Below are positions 15,393 through 23,444 of a stretch of 64,000 nt of DNA, one piece after another; position 1 is the stretch's first letter; each line of letters starts with the position of its first letter. A program made the translations under genes and the position numbers. The stretch comes from Paenibacillus sp. FSL H8-0332 (lineage in GTDB: Bacteria > Bacillota > Bacilli > Paenibacillales > Paenibacillaceae): NCBI RefSeq assembly GCF_037963835.1, contig NZ_CP150145.1, positions 248,001 to 312,000 of the forward strand, in the 5' to 3' direction. The notes beneath the pieces are model-generated. The model worked only from the letters and a program-made list of their open reading frames with translations. It was not told the DNA's origin and made no database searches.

Positions 15393-17021
15393 ATGACTAG
15401 TGTACATAACAATCACGGGTTAACCTCAATCCCTGCTGCTGCCGAGCGGGACGGGCAGCTTCAGCAGGATCTCATAGATTACGTGAATTATCATATTTCG
15501 GGCGGCTCCCTGGCCTCGCTTACCGAAGGCGCGAAGGAGGCTGAGCCGGCGTTTACCCCTCTTTTGCAAAGTGATACCGCGCGCGCTTACCGGCAGGAGT
15601 GCGGGGGCGTCATAACGGATATGCAGCAACTCGGGCAACTGCCGGGTATAAGCCAGGAATGGCTTAATCAGCTCGCGGATACAGTAGCGGGACTCGATTC
15701 CGGTAAGCTCAGAGCTCTGGCCCCGCAGACCACCCGGCATAACCGGGTAGATCCTTATGTGAACGGGCCGCAGTGCCTGGACATGCTGCTCGGCGAGATC
15801 CGCAAGGCTGAACGTTACATTCATCTGTCCGTGATGCTGTTCTTCAATGACCATTCGGGGAACCTTATCGCTGCTGAGCTGCTTCATGCGCTTGAGCGCG
15901 GCGTCGAGGTTAGAATCATGGTGAATTATACGGTCACTGCGCTCGGATACGGCCAGAATCTGGAGGTGGGGCAATTCTCCACAATTGCCGGGCGTCTGGA
16001 GCAGGCGGGTGCGAGGCTGCTGGATACCTTCCACTCCTATTACGGTGCGGAGGAATGGGCTGCGAAGCGTAAGGTGCTTAAGTCACAGGGCGTGCCTGAG
16101 AGCATCCTTTTTCTGCAGGATAAGGTTCAGGAGGATGTGGAAGTGACCGGGCTGAATGTGATTGACCACCGCAAATTCATGATTATAGACGGAATAACTT
16201 CCGTTATCGGCAGTCTGAATATCGGGGACCAGTATACCTTTGCCACCCCCATTCAGGAGGCCCCGGGCCGTCAGGCGGATGGACGTCCGCTCGGTATACC
16301 CGCGAAGGAAGAGGAATGGCATGACGGCTGCTTCCGCATTCAGGGGGCTGTGGCCCAGTCGCTGAACGCTGTTTTTCACTCCAGATGGTTGCTGCTCGGG
16401 GGAGATCACTTTGACCTTGCGTCACCCTTCTATCGTCCTGCGGTAGACTATGCATTCGGGGAGGAGGAGTGCACGCTCTTCGCGAGCTTTCCCGGCAACC
16501 CGGTCAACCTGATTCAGCAATATATTCTGGATGTGATCACCTATGCGGCCGATGAGACCGTTATTGTGAATCCCTATCTGATCGATCAGGCCTTCTGGGA
16601 CCGGCTGGGAGAAGTGGGGCCGGAGCGCGCCTGCCATCTCGCCATCTGCAATCCGCTGGAGGTTAACGATCATCCGACAAACCGGGCGGCGGTGCGCAGC
16701 AACATGTACGTTCCCTTTTGTAATGGCGTATCCTTCTATGATTATAGTGCGACTGAACGCTTCTCCCACTGGAAAATCATCTACGACCACAGAGCGCAGG
16801 CGGTATTTCACGGCTCTTATAATATTAATGAACGGAGTGCCTGCCATGATTACGAGCTGGGCCTGCTGGTGAAGGGCAGAAGTCTCGCGGAGAAGGTGAA
16901 GCGCATGATTGATTATGACCTCAGTGTCTCCCGCAAAATCACCGACAAACACGAGTTCTTCAAGCATCCATGGCTGCATCCCAGCACGTATCTGAACAAA
17001 GCAACGCAGAATTACACCTGA
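15393..17021 (+). CDS. Phospholipase D-like phosphodiesterase family protein
   Basis: A 542-residue PLD-superfamily protein with two HKD half-sites. The first is canonical: His259, Lys261, Asp266 in IDHRKFMIIDG, followed by GSLNIGDQ. The second, His459/Lys461 in FSHWKIIYDHRA followed by GSYNINERS, has its Asp one residue early (Asp465), so the active site is slightly unusual. There is no signal peptide or membrane helix, so it is cytoplasmic and not a typical cardiolipin synthase. The start at 15393 has an aaggagatg ribosome binding site. The 115 bases before it, back to the repeat at 15275, show no gene. The substrate is unknown. Confidence 0.82.
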   Translation: MTSVHNNHGLTSIPAAAERDGQLQQDLIDYVNYHISGGSLASLTEGAKEAEPAFTPLLQSDTARAYRQECGGVITDMQQLGQLPGISQEWLNQLADTVAGLDSGKLRALAPQTTRHNRVDPYVNGPQCLDMLLGEIRKAERYIHLSVMLFFNDHSGNLIAAELLHALERGVEVRIMVNYTVTALGYGQNLEVGQFSTIAGRLEQAGARLLDTFHSYYGAEEWAAKRKVLKSQGVPESILFLQDKVQEDVEVTGLNVIDHRKFMIIDGITSVIGSLNIGDQYTFATPIQEAPGRQADGRPLGIPAKEEEWHDGCFRIQGAVAQSLNAVFHSRWLLLGGDHFDLASPFYRPAVDYAFGEEECTLFASFPGNPVNLIQQYILDVITYAADETVIVNPYLIDQAFWDRLGEVGPERACHLAICNPLEVNDHPTNRAAVRSNMYVPFCNGVSFYDYSATERFSHWKIIYDHRAQAVFHGSYNINERSACHDYELGLLVKGRSLAEKVKRMIDYDLSVSRKITDKHEFFKHPWLHPSTYLNKATQNYT

Positions 17022-17088
17022 TATCCTCTCCGGCGACTGGTCATGTATAATGACGTTATACCAATGAACGAAGATGGAGCTAATGAAG

Positions 17089-17469
17089 ATGAACATACAG
17101 ATTCTTGGACAAGGTCCCCGGACCGGGGAAATCAGATTCGCGGCAGCGAAATGGGGGGAAGCCAGAGCCATTTGGTGCGGACCGCCTGTTCAGCCGGGAG
17201 AGGAATGGGAAGCTGAATGGGAGCTGCCGGCGCTATTCATGAGCTGGGTCGATATTGTGCCGGCTCCCGGCGGTGCCTTTGGCCTGCGCATTGAAGGGGA
17301 GACGGTCATCCTGACGGGCGTGCTGGAAAATATAGAGGAGGACGGCACGGGTTATCTGCGGATTGGCCGCGACCTGATCATGTTCGAATGCCTGGGCGAA
17401 CCGATGGCGCTGGGCGGTTTCGTCGAGCTGAGGACCCGTGAAGCCAGGCTGTATCCGGTGAATCTGTAG
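17089..17469 (+). CDS. Hypothetical protein
   Basis: A 126-residue acidic protein, probably an all-beta fold from its strand pattern (ILGQGPRTGEIRF, GETVILTGVLENIEEDG, GYLRIGRDLIMFECLG). I do not recognise the family. Three in-frame ATGs are possible; 17089 is chosen because ggag at 17076-17079 is then 9 bases upstream. The gene lies 67 bases after the PLD-like gene and 116 before the ArsR gene with no clear terminator, so it could be in an operon with the former. Function unknown. Confidence 0.65.
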   Translation: MNIQILGQGPRTGEIRFAAAKWGEARAIWCGPPVQPGEEWEAEWELPALFMSWVDIVPAPGGAFGLRIEGETVILTGVLENIEEDGTGYLRIGRDLIMFECLGEPMALGGFVELRTREARLYPVNL

Positions 17470-17585
17470 GGGCCGCAGAGCCCCGGGCGGACGAATGATT
17501 TCCTGCCCCGGCATAGCCACCTTCAAGCAAATGAGCTAATATAATATAGATTGAAACAAGTAACAGCATAAGGAGTAGAAGTCTG

Positions 17586-17912
17586 ATGAACAGCGATATT
17601 CAACAATTTAAGACGGAATTCTTCAAGGCGCTGGCTCACCCGATGCGGATTCGGATTCTGGAGCTGCTTAGCGAAGGCGAGAAGAATGTGAACGAGCTGC
17701 AGGCGATCCTGGGCTCGGAAGGCTCTGCGGTATCCCAGCAGCTGGCCGTCCTCCGGGCCAAAAATGTGGTCACCAGCGTCAAGGAAGGGACCACTGTCAT
17801 CTATGCCCTCCGTGATCCTCTGATCAAGGAGCTTCTGGCTGTAGCCAGGCAGATTTTCGACAATCATCTGGTGAGTACCATTTCCCTGCTTGAAGGCATC
17901 CGCAGCGAATAA
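17586..17912 (+). CDS. ArsR family transcriptional regulator
   Basis: A 108-residue winged-helix ArsR/SmtB-type regulator: FKALAHPMRIRILELLSEGE, the recognition helix SAVSQQLAVLRAKNVV, and the beta wing SVKEGTTVIYALRD. No metal-binding Cys pair is present, so it is probably not a metal sensor. The ribosome binding site aaggag precedes the ATG. It lies directly upstream of the SulP anion transporter gene, and an ArsR regulator paired with a SulP transporter suggests local control of anion uptake (inference). A tataat box sits at 17540. Confidence 0.9.
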   Translation: MNSDIQQFKTEFFKALAHPMRIRILELLSEGEKNVNELQAILGSEGSAVSQQLAVLRAKNVVTSVKEGTTVIYALRDPLIKELLAVARQIFDNHLVSTISLLEGIRSE

Positions 17913-17940
17913 CCCCGGCCTCCGGGGGCGGATTACCCCG

Positions 17941-17969
17941 TTGACAAGAGCAGCGGGCAGGAGTAATGT
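17941..17969 (+). promoter_or_regulatory. Promoter of the SulP transporter gene
   Basis: TTGACA (17941-17946) and TAATGT (17964-17969) are 17 bases apart. An A/T-rich stretch with two atattca words (17977 to 18000) lies between the -10 box and the ribosome binding site and could be the ArsR operator. Confidence 0.6.
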
Positions 17970-18018
17970 GGGTATTATATTCAAATAATCAGATATTCAG
18001 AGAAAAGAAGGTTATAGG

Positions 18019-19797
18019 ATGACAGGGTGGGGCCGTTTCAAAGGCTATAACATTGCTTCGCTGCGCAAGGATATCATTTCAGGGACAATCGTCGGCGTTA
18101 TTGCCATCCCGCTCGGGATGGCATTTGCTATTGCTTCCGGTGTGAAGCCGGAGTACGGAATTTATACAACTATTGTGGCCGGCATACTGATTTCCTTATT
18201 CGGCGGGACCAAGTTTCAGATTGGCGGGCCTACGGGAGCATTCATTCCTATTTTGTTCGCCATTGCGATGCAGTACGGGTATGAGAATCTGCTGATTGCC
18301 GGAATGATGGCCGGGGTGATTCTTGTCGTGATGGGTGTTCTGCGGCTGGGGGTATTGATTAAGTTCATTCCGAAGCCGGTGACCATTGGCTTCACGGCCG
18401 GGATTGCCGTTATTATTTTCAGCGGGCAGATTGCGAACTTCCTTGGCCTGAGGGATATGAAGCGGCATGAGAGCTTTATCGACAATATGAAGGAGATCGG
18501 GGCGCATCTCTCCACAATCAACCTGTACAGTATTCTGACTGCGGCGGCCTGTCTGGCTGTAGTGGTGCTGGGCATGAGGTTTGCCCCGAAGGTGCCGGGT
18601 TCCCTGATCGGACTTCTGTGCGCTACGCTAATCGCCGCCCTGTTCTTCAGCGGTAAGGTGACCACTATCGGTTCTGCTTACGGGGATATCCCGAATACAC
18701 TCCCGAGCTTTCACTTTCCGCTCATTACCTGGGAGAAGATCAAGCTGCTGATCCGCCCTGCGTTTATCATTGCCATGCTGGGGGCCATTGAGTCGCTGCT
18801 CTCCGCAGTAGTAGCGGACGGCATGTCGGGCGACCGCCATGACAGCAACCGTGAGCTGATCGGCCAGGGGGTCGCCAATATCGCCGCGCCGCTCTTCGGC
18901 GGGATACCGGCTACCGGCGCGATTGCCAGAACCGCTACCAATATCCGCAGCGGTGCCGCTTCCCCGCTCTCCGGGATCATTCACGGTGTGGTGGTGTTCC
19001 TGATTCTGCTGCTGTTCGCTCCGTACGCCTCCAGCATTCCACTGGCAGCGATGGCGCCGATTCTGATGGTTGTAGCCTGGAATATGAGTGAACGCAAGGA
19101 ATTCCTCCACCTGCTGAAGCTGAAGACTGGGGATTCGCTGGTGCTGGCGATTACCTTCCTGCTGACGGTATTCGCCGATCTGGCAGTGGCGGTAGAGGTG
19201 GGGCTGATCTTGGCCGTTGTCCTCTTCGTCAAGCGTATGGGCGAGGTGCATAGAATCTCCAAGGTGCTGCCTGACCCGACTTCCGTCAAGGTCGAGGCCC
19301 ATATGGTAACAGAGAGCCACGACTGTCCGCAGATCGGAATCTACAATGTGGAGGGACCGCTGTTCTTCGGAGCCGCTTACCGCTTCGACCATACCATGCC
19401 GGAGCTTGGCCCGGATCAGCCTAAGCTCATCCTGCTGCGTATGGGCAAGGTGCCGCTGATGGATACCACGGGCGAAGCCAATCTGGCTGCGCTGGTGAAG
19501 CAGTTGCAGGCGGATGGCGGCAGGCTGATGATCTCAGGCATCCAGAGCCAGCCGCTGGAGCTGCTGAAGAAGACAAGGCTGTACGACCGGATCGGTGCGG
19601 CACAGTTCTATGATCATACCGGCGATGCAATCAATGAGGCGCTGGGAAGTGTCGATTACAACCGGTGCCGGGGCTGCGAACATGCGGCCTTCAGAGAATG
19701 CAGCGCCTTCTCGGGGCTGGAGGAATCCGCGTTGCGCAGCGCGGCCTTCAAGGGGCGCACCCCGGCGGTGACCCGCAAGCTGAGCGGCGGGGTATAA
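18019..19797 (+). CDS. SulP family inorganic anion transporter with STAS domain
   Basis: A 592-residue SLC26/SulP permease for sulfate, bicarbonate or a related anion. About 10-12 membrane helices fill residues 20-400, beginning with the SulP block SGTIVGVIAIPLGMAFAIA and including the conserved QIGGPTGAFIPILF. A cytoplasmic STAS domain follows (about 425-530; the VEGPLFFGAAYRF and LRMGKVPLMDTTG blocks). After it lies a short tail with a CRGCEHAAFREC cysteine cluster (about 549-560), which could bind a metal. The gene is preceded by an ArsR regulator and its own promoter. Confidence 0.93.
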   Translation: MTGWGRFKGYNIASLRKDIISGTIVGVIAIPLGMAFAIASGVKPEYGIYTTIVAGILISLFGGTKFQIGGPTGAFIPILFAIAMQYGYENLLIAGMMAGVILVVMGVLRLGVLIKFIPKPVTIGFTAGIAVIIFSGQIANFLGLRDMKRHESFIDNMKEIGAHLSTINLYSILTAAACLAVVVLGMRFAPKVPGSLIGLLCATLIAALFFSGKVTTIGSAYGDIPNTLPSFHFPLITWEKIKLLIRPAFIIAMLGAIESLLSAVVADGMSGDRHDSNRELIGQGVANIAAPLFGGIPATGAIARTATNIRSGAASPLSGIIHGVVVFLILLLFAPYASSIPLAAMAPILMVVAWNMSERKEFLHLLKLKTGDSLVLAITFLLTVFADLAVAVEVGLILAVVLFVKRMGEVHRISKVLPDPTSVKVEAHMVTESHDCPQIGIYNVEGPLFFGAAYRFDHTMPELGPDQPKLILLRMGKVPLMDTTGEANLAALVKQLQADGGRLMISGIQSQPLELLKKTRLYDRIGAAQFYDHTGDAINEALGSVDYNRCRGCEHAAFRECSAFSGLEESALRSAAFKGRTPAVTRKLSGGV

Positions 19798-19891
19798 CCC
19801 GCGCAATCCGGGGCTAAGAAGATAACAAATGCAGCCGCTTAGCGGCCAGTCCGCAGGCTCCGCAATTGCAGTTTTCTGTTAACGTCACACC

Positions 19892-19927
19892 AGCAGTGCT
19901 GTCCTTCATGGGCGGTACTGCTTTTTT
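19892..19927 (+). terminator. Terminator of the SulP gene
   Basis: agcagtgctgtcc pairs with gggcggtactgct (with G-U pairs) and is followed by a run of T. Confidence 0.8.
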
Positions 19928-20061
19928 ACTGTTTAGGAAATTATGATTTTCTTTTATATTCATCTAATTTACATATTTTAACATAAAACCGAACACAATT
20001 GGACTGGACTCGCCACGTAGGCCGTGCGTTTATCGCAGGTTGTGCCAGAAGTATTTTCACA

Positions 20062-20434
20062 GGAAAACCGAATACAATGGGTGCCGCTGCGCGGAGGAAA
20101 GGGCCCCATGCATCACAACCAGTAACATTTTAAGAGAAATCCTGCAAAAAGGGCAACAATACTGCCCAATAGAAGCGGCTTATGCAGAAATCCTGCACGA
20201 AATGCAACAAATCCAGCGTTTACTTACTCTAACCACCGTAATTCCTGCAAATTATGCAACATTGTGCTTCAGCCAGTTACATTTATAGATAAATCCTGCA
20301 AAATGTGCAACAATGCTCTCCGTACAAGCGGCCGGTGAGAGAGAAAACCTTCAGAATTGGCCGGAGTTAGGCGGAGCACGGATTGGAAAGGGAGAAGACT
20401 TCAGAGTGTATGCGGAAAACCGAATACAATGCGC
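20062..20434. repeat. Flanking copies of the aaaaccgaatacaatg repeat
   Basis: The 18-base word ggaaaaccgaatacaatg occurs at 20062-20079 and again inside 20404-20434 (gtatgcggaaaaccgaatacaatgcgc), with a weaker form near 19985. They bracket the 51-bp array at 20138-20315 and match the pair at 12600-12667. The whole gap from 19928 to 20457 is repeat-rich and has no gene I can support; a short open frame through it is an accident of the repeats. Confidence 0.55.
20138..20315. repeat. Four degenerate copies of a 51-bp-period repeat
   Basis: Four copies of a motif close to atcctgcaaaatgtgcaacaat start near 20138, 20189, 20241 and 20291, so the period is 50-52 bases. Each has two tgca-type words that could pair. 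Copies differ at several positions and the intervening DNA is not conserved, unlike a CRISPR array. Function unknown. Confidence 0.65.
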
Positions 20435-20457
20435 AGCGTGAGGGTACAGCACCAATA

Positions 20458-20487
20458 TTGGACACTCCCGCCCCATATTTGTACAAT
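20458..20487 (+). promoter_or_regulatory. Promoter of the DUF1361 gene
   Basis: TTGGAC (20458-20463) and TACAAT (20482-20487) are 18 bases apart and lie 40 bases before the gene start. Confidence 0.55.
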
Positions 20488-20527
20488 TACATCATTGGAC
20501 TATATCAAGGTAAGGAGATTATCCTTC

Positions 20528-21235
20528 ATGAAAGAACTGAATTATACCAAGGTCTTCATCCTTCTGGCTGCTATGACAGCGGCAACACTTGCGGTATACC
20601 GCGTGGTTTCGCTGCAGACGGATACGTTCTATGCCTTTCTGCTCTGGAATCTGTTTCTGGCCTGGGTGCCGTTTTTCTTCTCCATGGCCGCGCATGAGCT
20701 GGATAAACGGAAGATCGGAGGGATGCTGATTTTGCCGCTGGGCGTAGCCTGGCTGCTGTTTTTTCCGAATGCGCCTTATATTATGACCGATCTGATCCAT
20801 CTGACTGTCCGCAAAAGCAAGTATATCGTCGGCGGAACGATCCAGAACCGGTACTGGTATGATCTGACCACCCTGCTCCTGTTCACCTGGAGCGGCTGGC
20901 TGACTGGATTCTTCTCCCTGTACCAGTTCCAGCACGTGATCTACCGGAAAAGCAACATGCTGCTCTCGTGGGCCTTCGTCCTGTTCGCCTGTGTCATGGG
21001 CGGCTACGGCGTCCTGCTCGGCAGAGTCTACCGGCTGAACAGCTGGGATGTGCTGACGGACCGCCATCAGCTCTACCGGCTGGTCATGGACAGTCTGAAC
21101 CGGCAGTCTGTGTTCTTCAGCCTGTTCGTCGCGTTTGTACTGCTGGTGATCTATGCCACGATGTACTGCCTGCTGAACGGGCTGGCGGACGGGAGCCGCA
21201 GGAGTTATTCCGAGGGCCGGAGGAAGATAGGTTAA
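20528..21235 (+). CDS. DUF1361 domain-containing membrane protein
   Basis: A 235-residue integral membrane protein with about seven hydrophobic segments and the DUF1361 signature: LLFFPNAPYIMTDLIHL in the middle, then NRYWYDLTTLLLFTWSG and GRVYRLNSWDVL. The family is widespread in bacteria and has no known function. The start at 20528 has an aaggag ribosome binding site; the reading frame continues upstream through repeat DNA, which is not expected to be translated. The stop overlaps by 4 bases the end of the convergent gene at 21232. Confidence 0.88.
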   Translation: MKELNYTKVFILLAAMTAATLAVYRVVSLQTDTFYAFLLWNLFLAWVPFFFSMAAHELDKRKIGGMLILPLGVAWLLFFPNAPYIMTDLIHLTVRKSKYIVGGTIQNRYWYDLTTLLLFTWSGWLTGFFSLYQFQHVIYRKSNMLLSWAFVLFACVMGGYGVLLGRVYRLNSWDVLTDRHQLYRLVMDSLNRQSVFFSLFVAFVLLVIYATMYCLLNGLADGSRRSYSEGRRKIG

Positions 21236-21615
21236 GTGTCGTTCTCATCGCCGAGTTCAGGCTCCATCTCGATCTCCATATCCAGTTCCATGTCCAGCTC
21301 CAGCTCAAGAACAGGAACATACTGATAGCGCTCCAGGTCAACCACACCCCGTTCATCGAAGATAACGCCCTCTCCGGTTAAATATAGCTGCTGTAGGGAG
21401 GCGGATTCGTCTTCTGTGAGCGAGATCATTCCTTTGGCGTTGATGACCCTGTACCACGGCAGCTTATACTTCCTGCTCATGGAGTGCAGGATGCGCACGA
21501 CCTGCCGGGCCGCCCGGGGACTTCCGGCCGCCCGGGCAATCCCGCCGTAGGTCATGACGGAGCCTTCCGGGATCGACTGAATAATGAGAATAACTTTTCG
21601 CGTGAATGGTGTCAT
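21232..21615 (-). CDS. MGMT-family alkyltransferase-like protein (ATL) with acidic tail
   Basis: A 127-residue member of the O6-alkylguanine-DNA alkyltransferase C-terminal family. The normal PCHRV active site reads PWYRV, with Trp54 in place of the acceptor cysteine, which defines alkyltransferase-like proteins: they bind O6-alkylguanine without repairing it and recruit nucleotide excision repair. DNA-binding residues are present (TYGGIARAAGSPRAARQVV). Residues 100-127 form an unusual Glu/Asp/Leu/Met tail of short repeats (LDMELDMEIEME). The ribosome binding site taaggag is good. It overlaps the convergent DUF1361 gene by 4 bases. Confidence 0.87.
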   Translation of the reverse strand: MTPFTRKVILIIQSIPEGSVMTYGGIARAAGSPRAARQVVRILHSMSRKYKLPWYRVINAKGMISLTEDESASLQQLYLTGEGVIFDERGVVDLERYQYVPVLELELDMELDMEIEMEPELGDENDT

Positions 21616-21896
21616 CTTACGGGCTCCTTACTGTTCGTTCTCTGTCAATAACAATACTGTACTAACCATAACATAAAGCGGCTGCTGCAAGGAGCTTTTG
21701 CCGTAGTGGAGCAGCGGCTGGCGAATATCATATGAAGCTTGGCGTAAGTCAGCCCCTCTTTTGCAGAGCGGGCTAATTTGTTGTGCCGTTCAAGGGCCGG
21801 ACGGCTTCGGCTCTTCCATGCAGCAAATTCTGGCGAATAAGAGTCAGAGAGACGGGGGATAATCAGAGCAATAGATCTCTGACAGGAGTGATAGCG

Positions 21897-23444
21897 GTGA
21901 AGAACAAGCATTCTGCACTGAACAGTGAAGCTGCCGGTACCCTGTCTGCCCATCCTCCGCTAAGCCCTTCGCTGGAGGAGACGGTGGGGCGGCTGCGGAA
22001 GATTTTCAATAACGACGGGACACTGAGAGTAAGGATCATGGAGAACAGCCAAGGCGCTCCCGTCCGCTGCGGATTAATCTATGTCGATGGAATGGTGGAC
22101 CGGAATCTGATTCAGACGGGGATCATCAAGCCGATATTGGCTTACCAGCCCGCAGAGGAAGAGCACCGGGACCCTAAGGTTCTGATGGAGAGAATCCGGT
22201 TGACTGTCATTGATACCCCAGATGTCATGGTCTCCGAGGAGTTGGATGGACTGATCGGGGCGGTCGTCAGCGGGAAGGCAGTGCTGCTGCTGGAAGGTTA
22301 TGCCGGAGGGCTTATCATCAATGTTCAGGGATGGGACTCCAGGGCGATAGAAGAGCCTACTACGGAAAAAGCAGTGCGCGGCCCCCGTGAGGGCTTCACC
22401 GAATCGCTGCTTGTGAATCTGACCCTGATCCGCCGCAGGGTGCGCGACCCGGATCTGAAAATTGAATTCACCGAAATCGGAACACGCAGCAAGACGCAGA
22501 CCTGTATCTGCTATATGGGGAGTCTGGCCTCTCCCGATATTATTAAGGAGCTGTATGACAGGCTGGAGAAGGTGGAGCTTGATCTGATTCTGGACACGGG
22601 TTATCTGGCCGAGCTGATCCGTGACGAGCCCTACTCTCCGTTTGAAACCGTTGGAAGTACCGAACGGCCGGACACACTTGTGAGCAAAATCATGGAGGGG
22701 CGGGTTGCGCTTCTCATCGAAGGCACCCCTTTTGCGCTGACAGTTCCTTATGTATTCGTTGAGAACTTCCAGGCCAGTGAGGATTATTATATCAACTATT
22801 ATTTTGCATCGTTTAACCGTGTGCTTAGAGTGTTGGGCGCCTTCATGTCGATCAGTATCCCGGCCGGTTATATTGCCCTTGTAACCTATGCCCAGGAGAT
22901 GGTCCCCACTCTGCTGCTGCTTAGTATTGCGACTGCCAGGCAATCGGTACCTTTTCCGACCATTGTTGAAGCGCTGCTTATGCTGACCATCTTCGAGGTG
23001 CTGCGGGAAGCGGGGGCGCGGATACCGACAGCGATTGGCCAGGCAGTAAGCATTGTCGGGGCGCTGGTGCTGGGCCAGGCTGCCGTGGATGCGCGGATTG
23101 TCAGTGCGCCGATGGTTATCGTGGTGGGATTGACAGGGATAACGACCCTGCTGAATCCACGGCTGACCGGGCCGCTGATCATCGCCAGACTGGCGCTGCT
23201 GGGCACTACCTTTTTCCTGGGCCTCTACGGGTATTTCTTCGGTCTGCTCGGTCTGGTCATTCATCTGATGAGCCTGCGCTCCTTCGGCGTCTCTTATATG
23301 CTTGGGGTTGGCTCGATCCGGCCGCAGGATATTAAGGACACCGCTGTCCGTGCGCCCTGGTGGGATATGAATTTGCGTCCGGCGGTGATTGGAATGCGCA
23401 ACCGGAGACGGAAGCCGTCCAAGAGACCGGCCAAGCGGTCATGA
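21897..23444 (+). CDS. Spore germination receptor subunit A (GerA family)
   Basis: A 515-residue GerXA protein, the A subunit of a nutrient germinant receptor in the inner membrane of the spore. The N-terminal soluble domain runs to about residue 290 (MVDRNLIQTGIIKP, YAGGLIINVQGWDSRAIEEP, GPREGFTESLLVNLTLIRRR are family blocks) and is followed by four to five membrane helices and a basic tail. The start is GTG at 21897 with an aggag site 9 bases upstream. The stop overlaps the next gene (ATGA). It is the first gene of a four-gene germination operon; a weak SigG-like promoter may lie at 21835-21864. Confidence 0.95.
   Translation: MKNKHSALNSEAAGTLSAHPPLSPSLEETVGRLRKIFNNDGTLRVRIMENSQGAPVRCGLIYVDGMVDRNLIQTGIIKPILAYQPAEEEHRDPKVLMERIRLTVIDTPDVMVSEELDGLIGAVVSGKAVLLLEGYAGGLIINVQGWDSRAIEEPTTEKAVRGPREGFTESLLVNLTLIRRRVRDPDLKIEFTEIGTRSKTQTCICYMGSLASPDIIKELYDRLEKVELDLILDTGYLAELIRDEPYSPFETVGSTERPDTLVSKIMEGRVALLIEGTPFALTVPYVFVENFQASEDYYINYYFASFNRVLRVLGAFMSISIPAGYIALVTYAQEMVPTLLLLSIATARQSVPFPTIVEALLMLTIFEVLREAGARIPTAIGQAVSIVGALVLGQAAVDARIVSAPMVIVVGLTGITTLLNPRLTGPLIIARLALLGTTFFLGLYGYFFGLLGLVIHLMSLRSFGVSYMLGVGSIRPQDIKDTAVRAPWWDMNLRPAVIGMRNRRRKPSKRPAKRS

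Noticed and set aside
20040..20288. 82-codon plus-strand open frame
   Set aside because: It is made of repeat units and has no ribosome binding site or recognisable protein pattern.
20138..20315. Regularly spaced repeats considered as a CRISPR array
   Set aside because: Units are degenerate, only four in number, and no cas genes are in the window.
22074..23264. 396-codon frame antisense to the GerA gene
   Set aside because: Shadow frame of a certain germination gene; no ribosome binding site or family motif.
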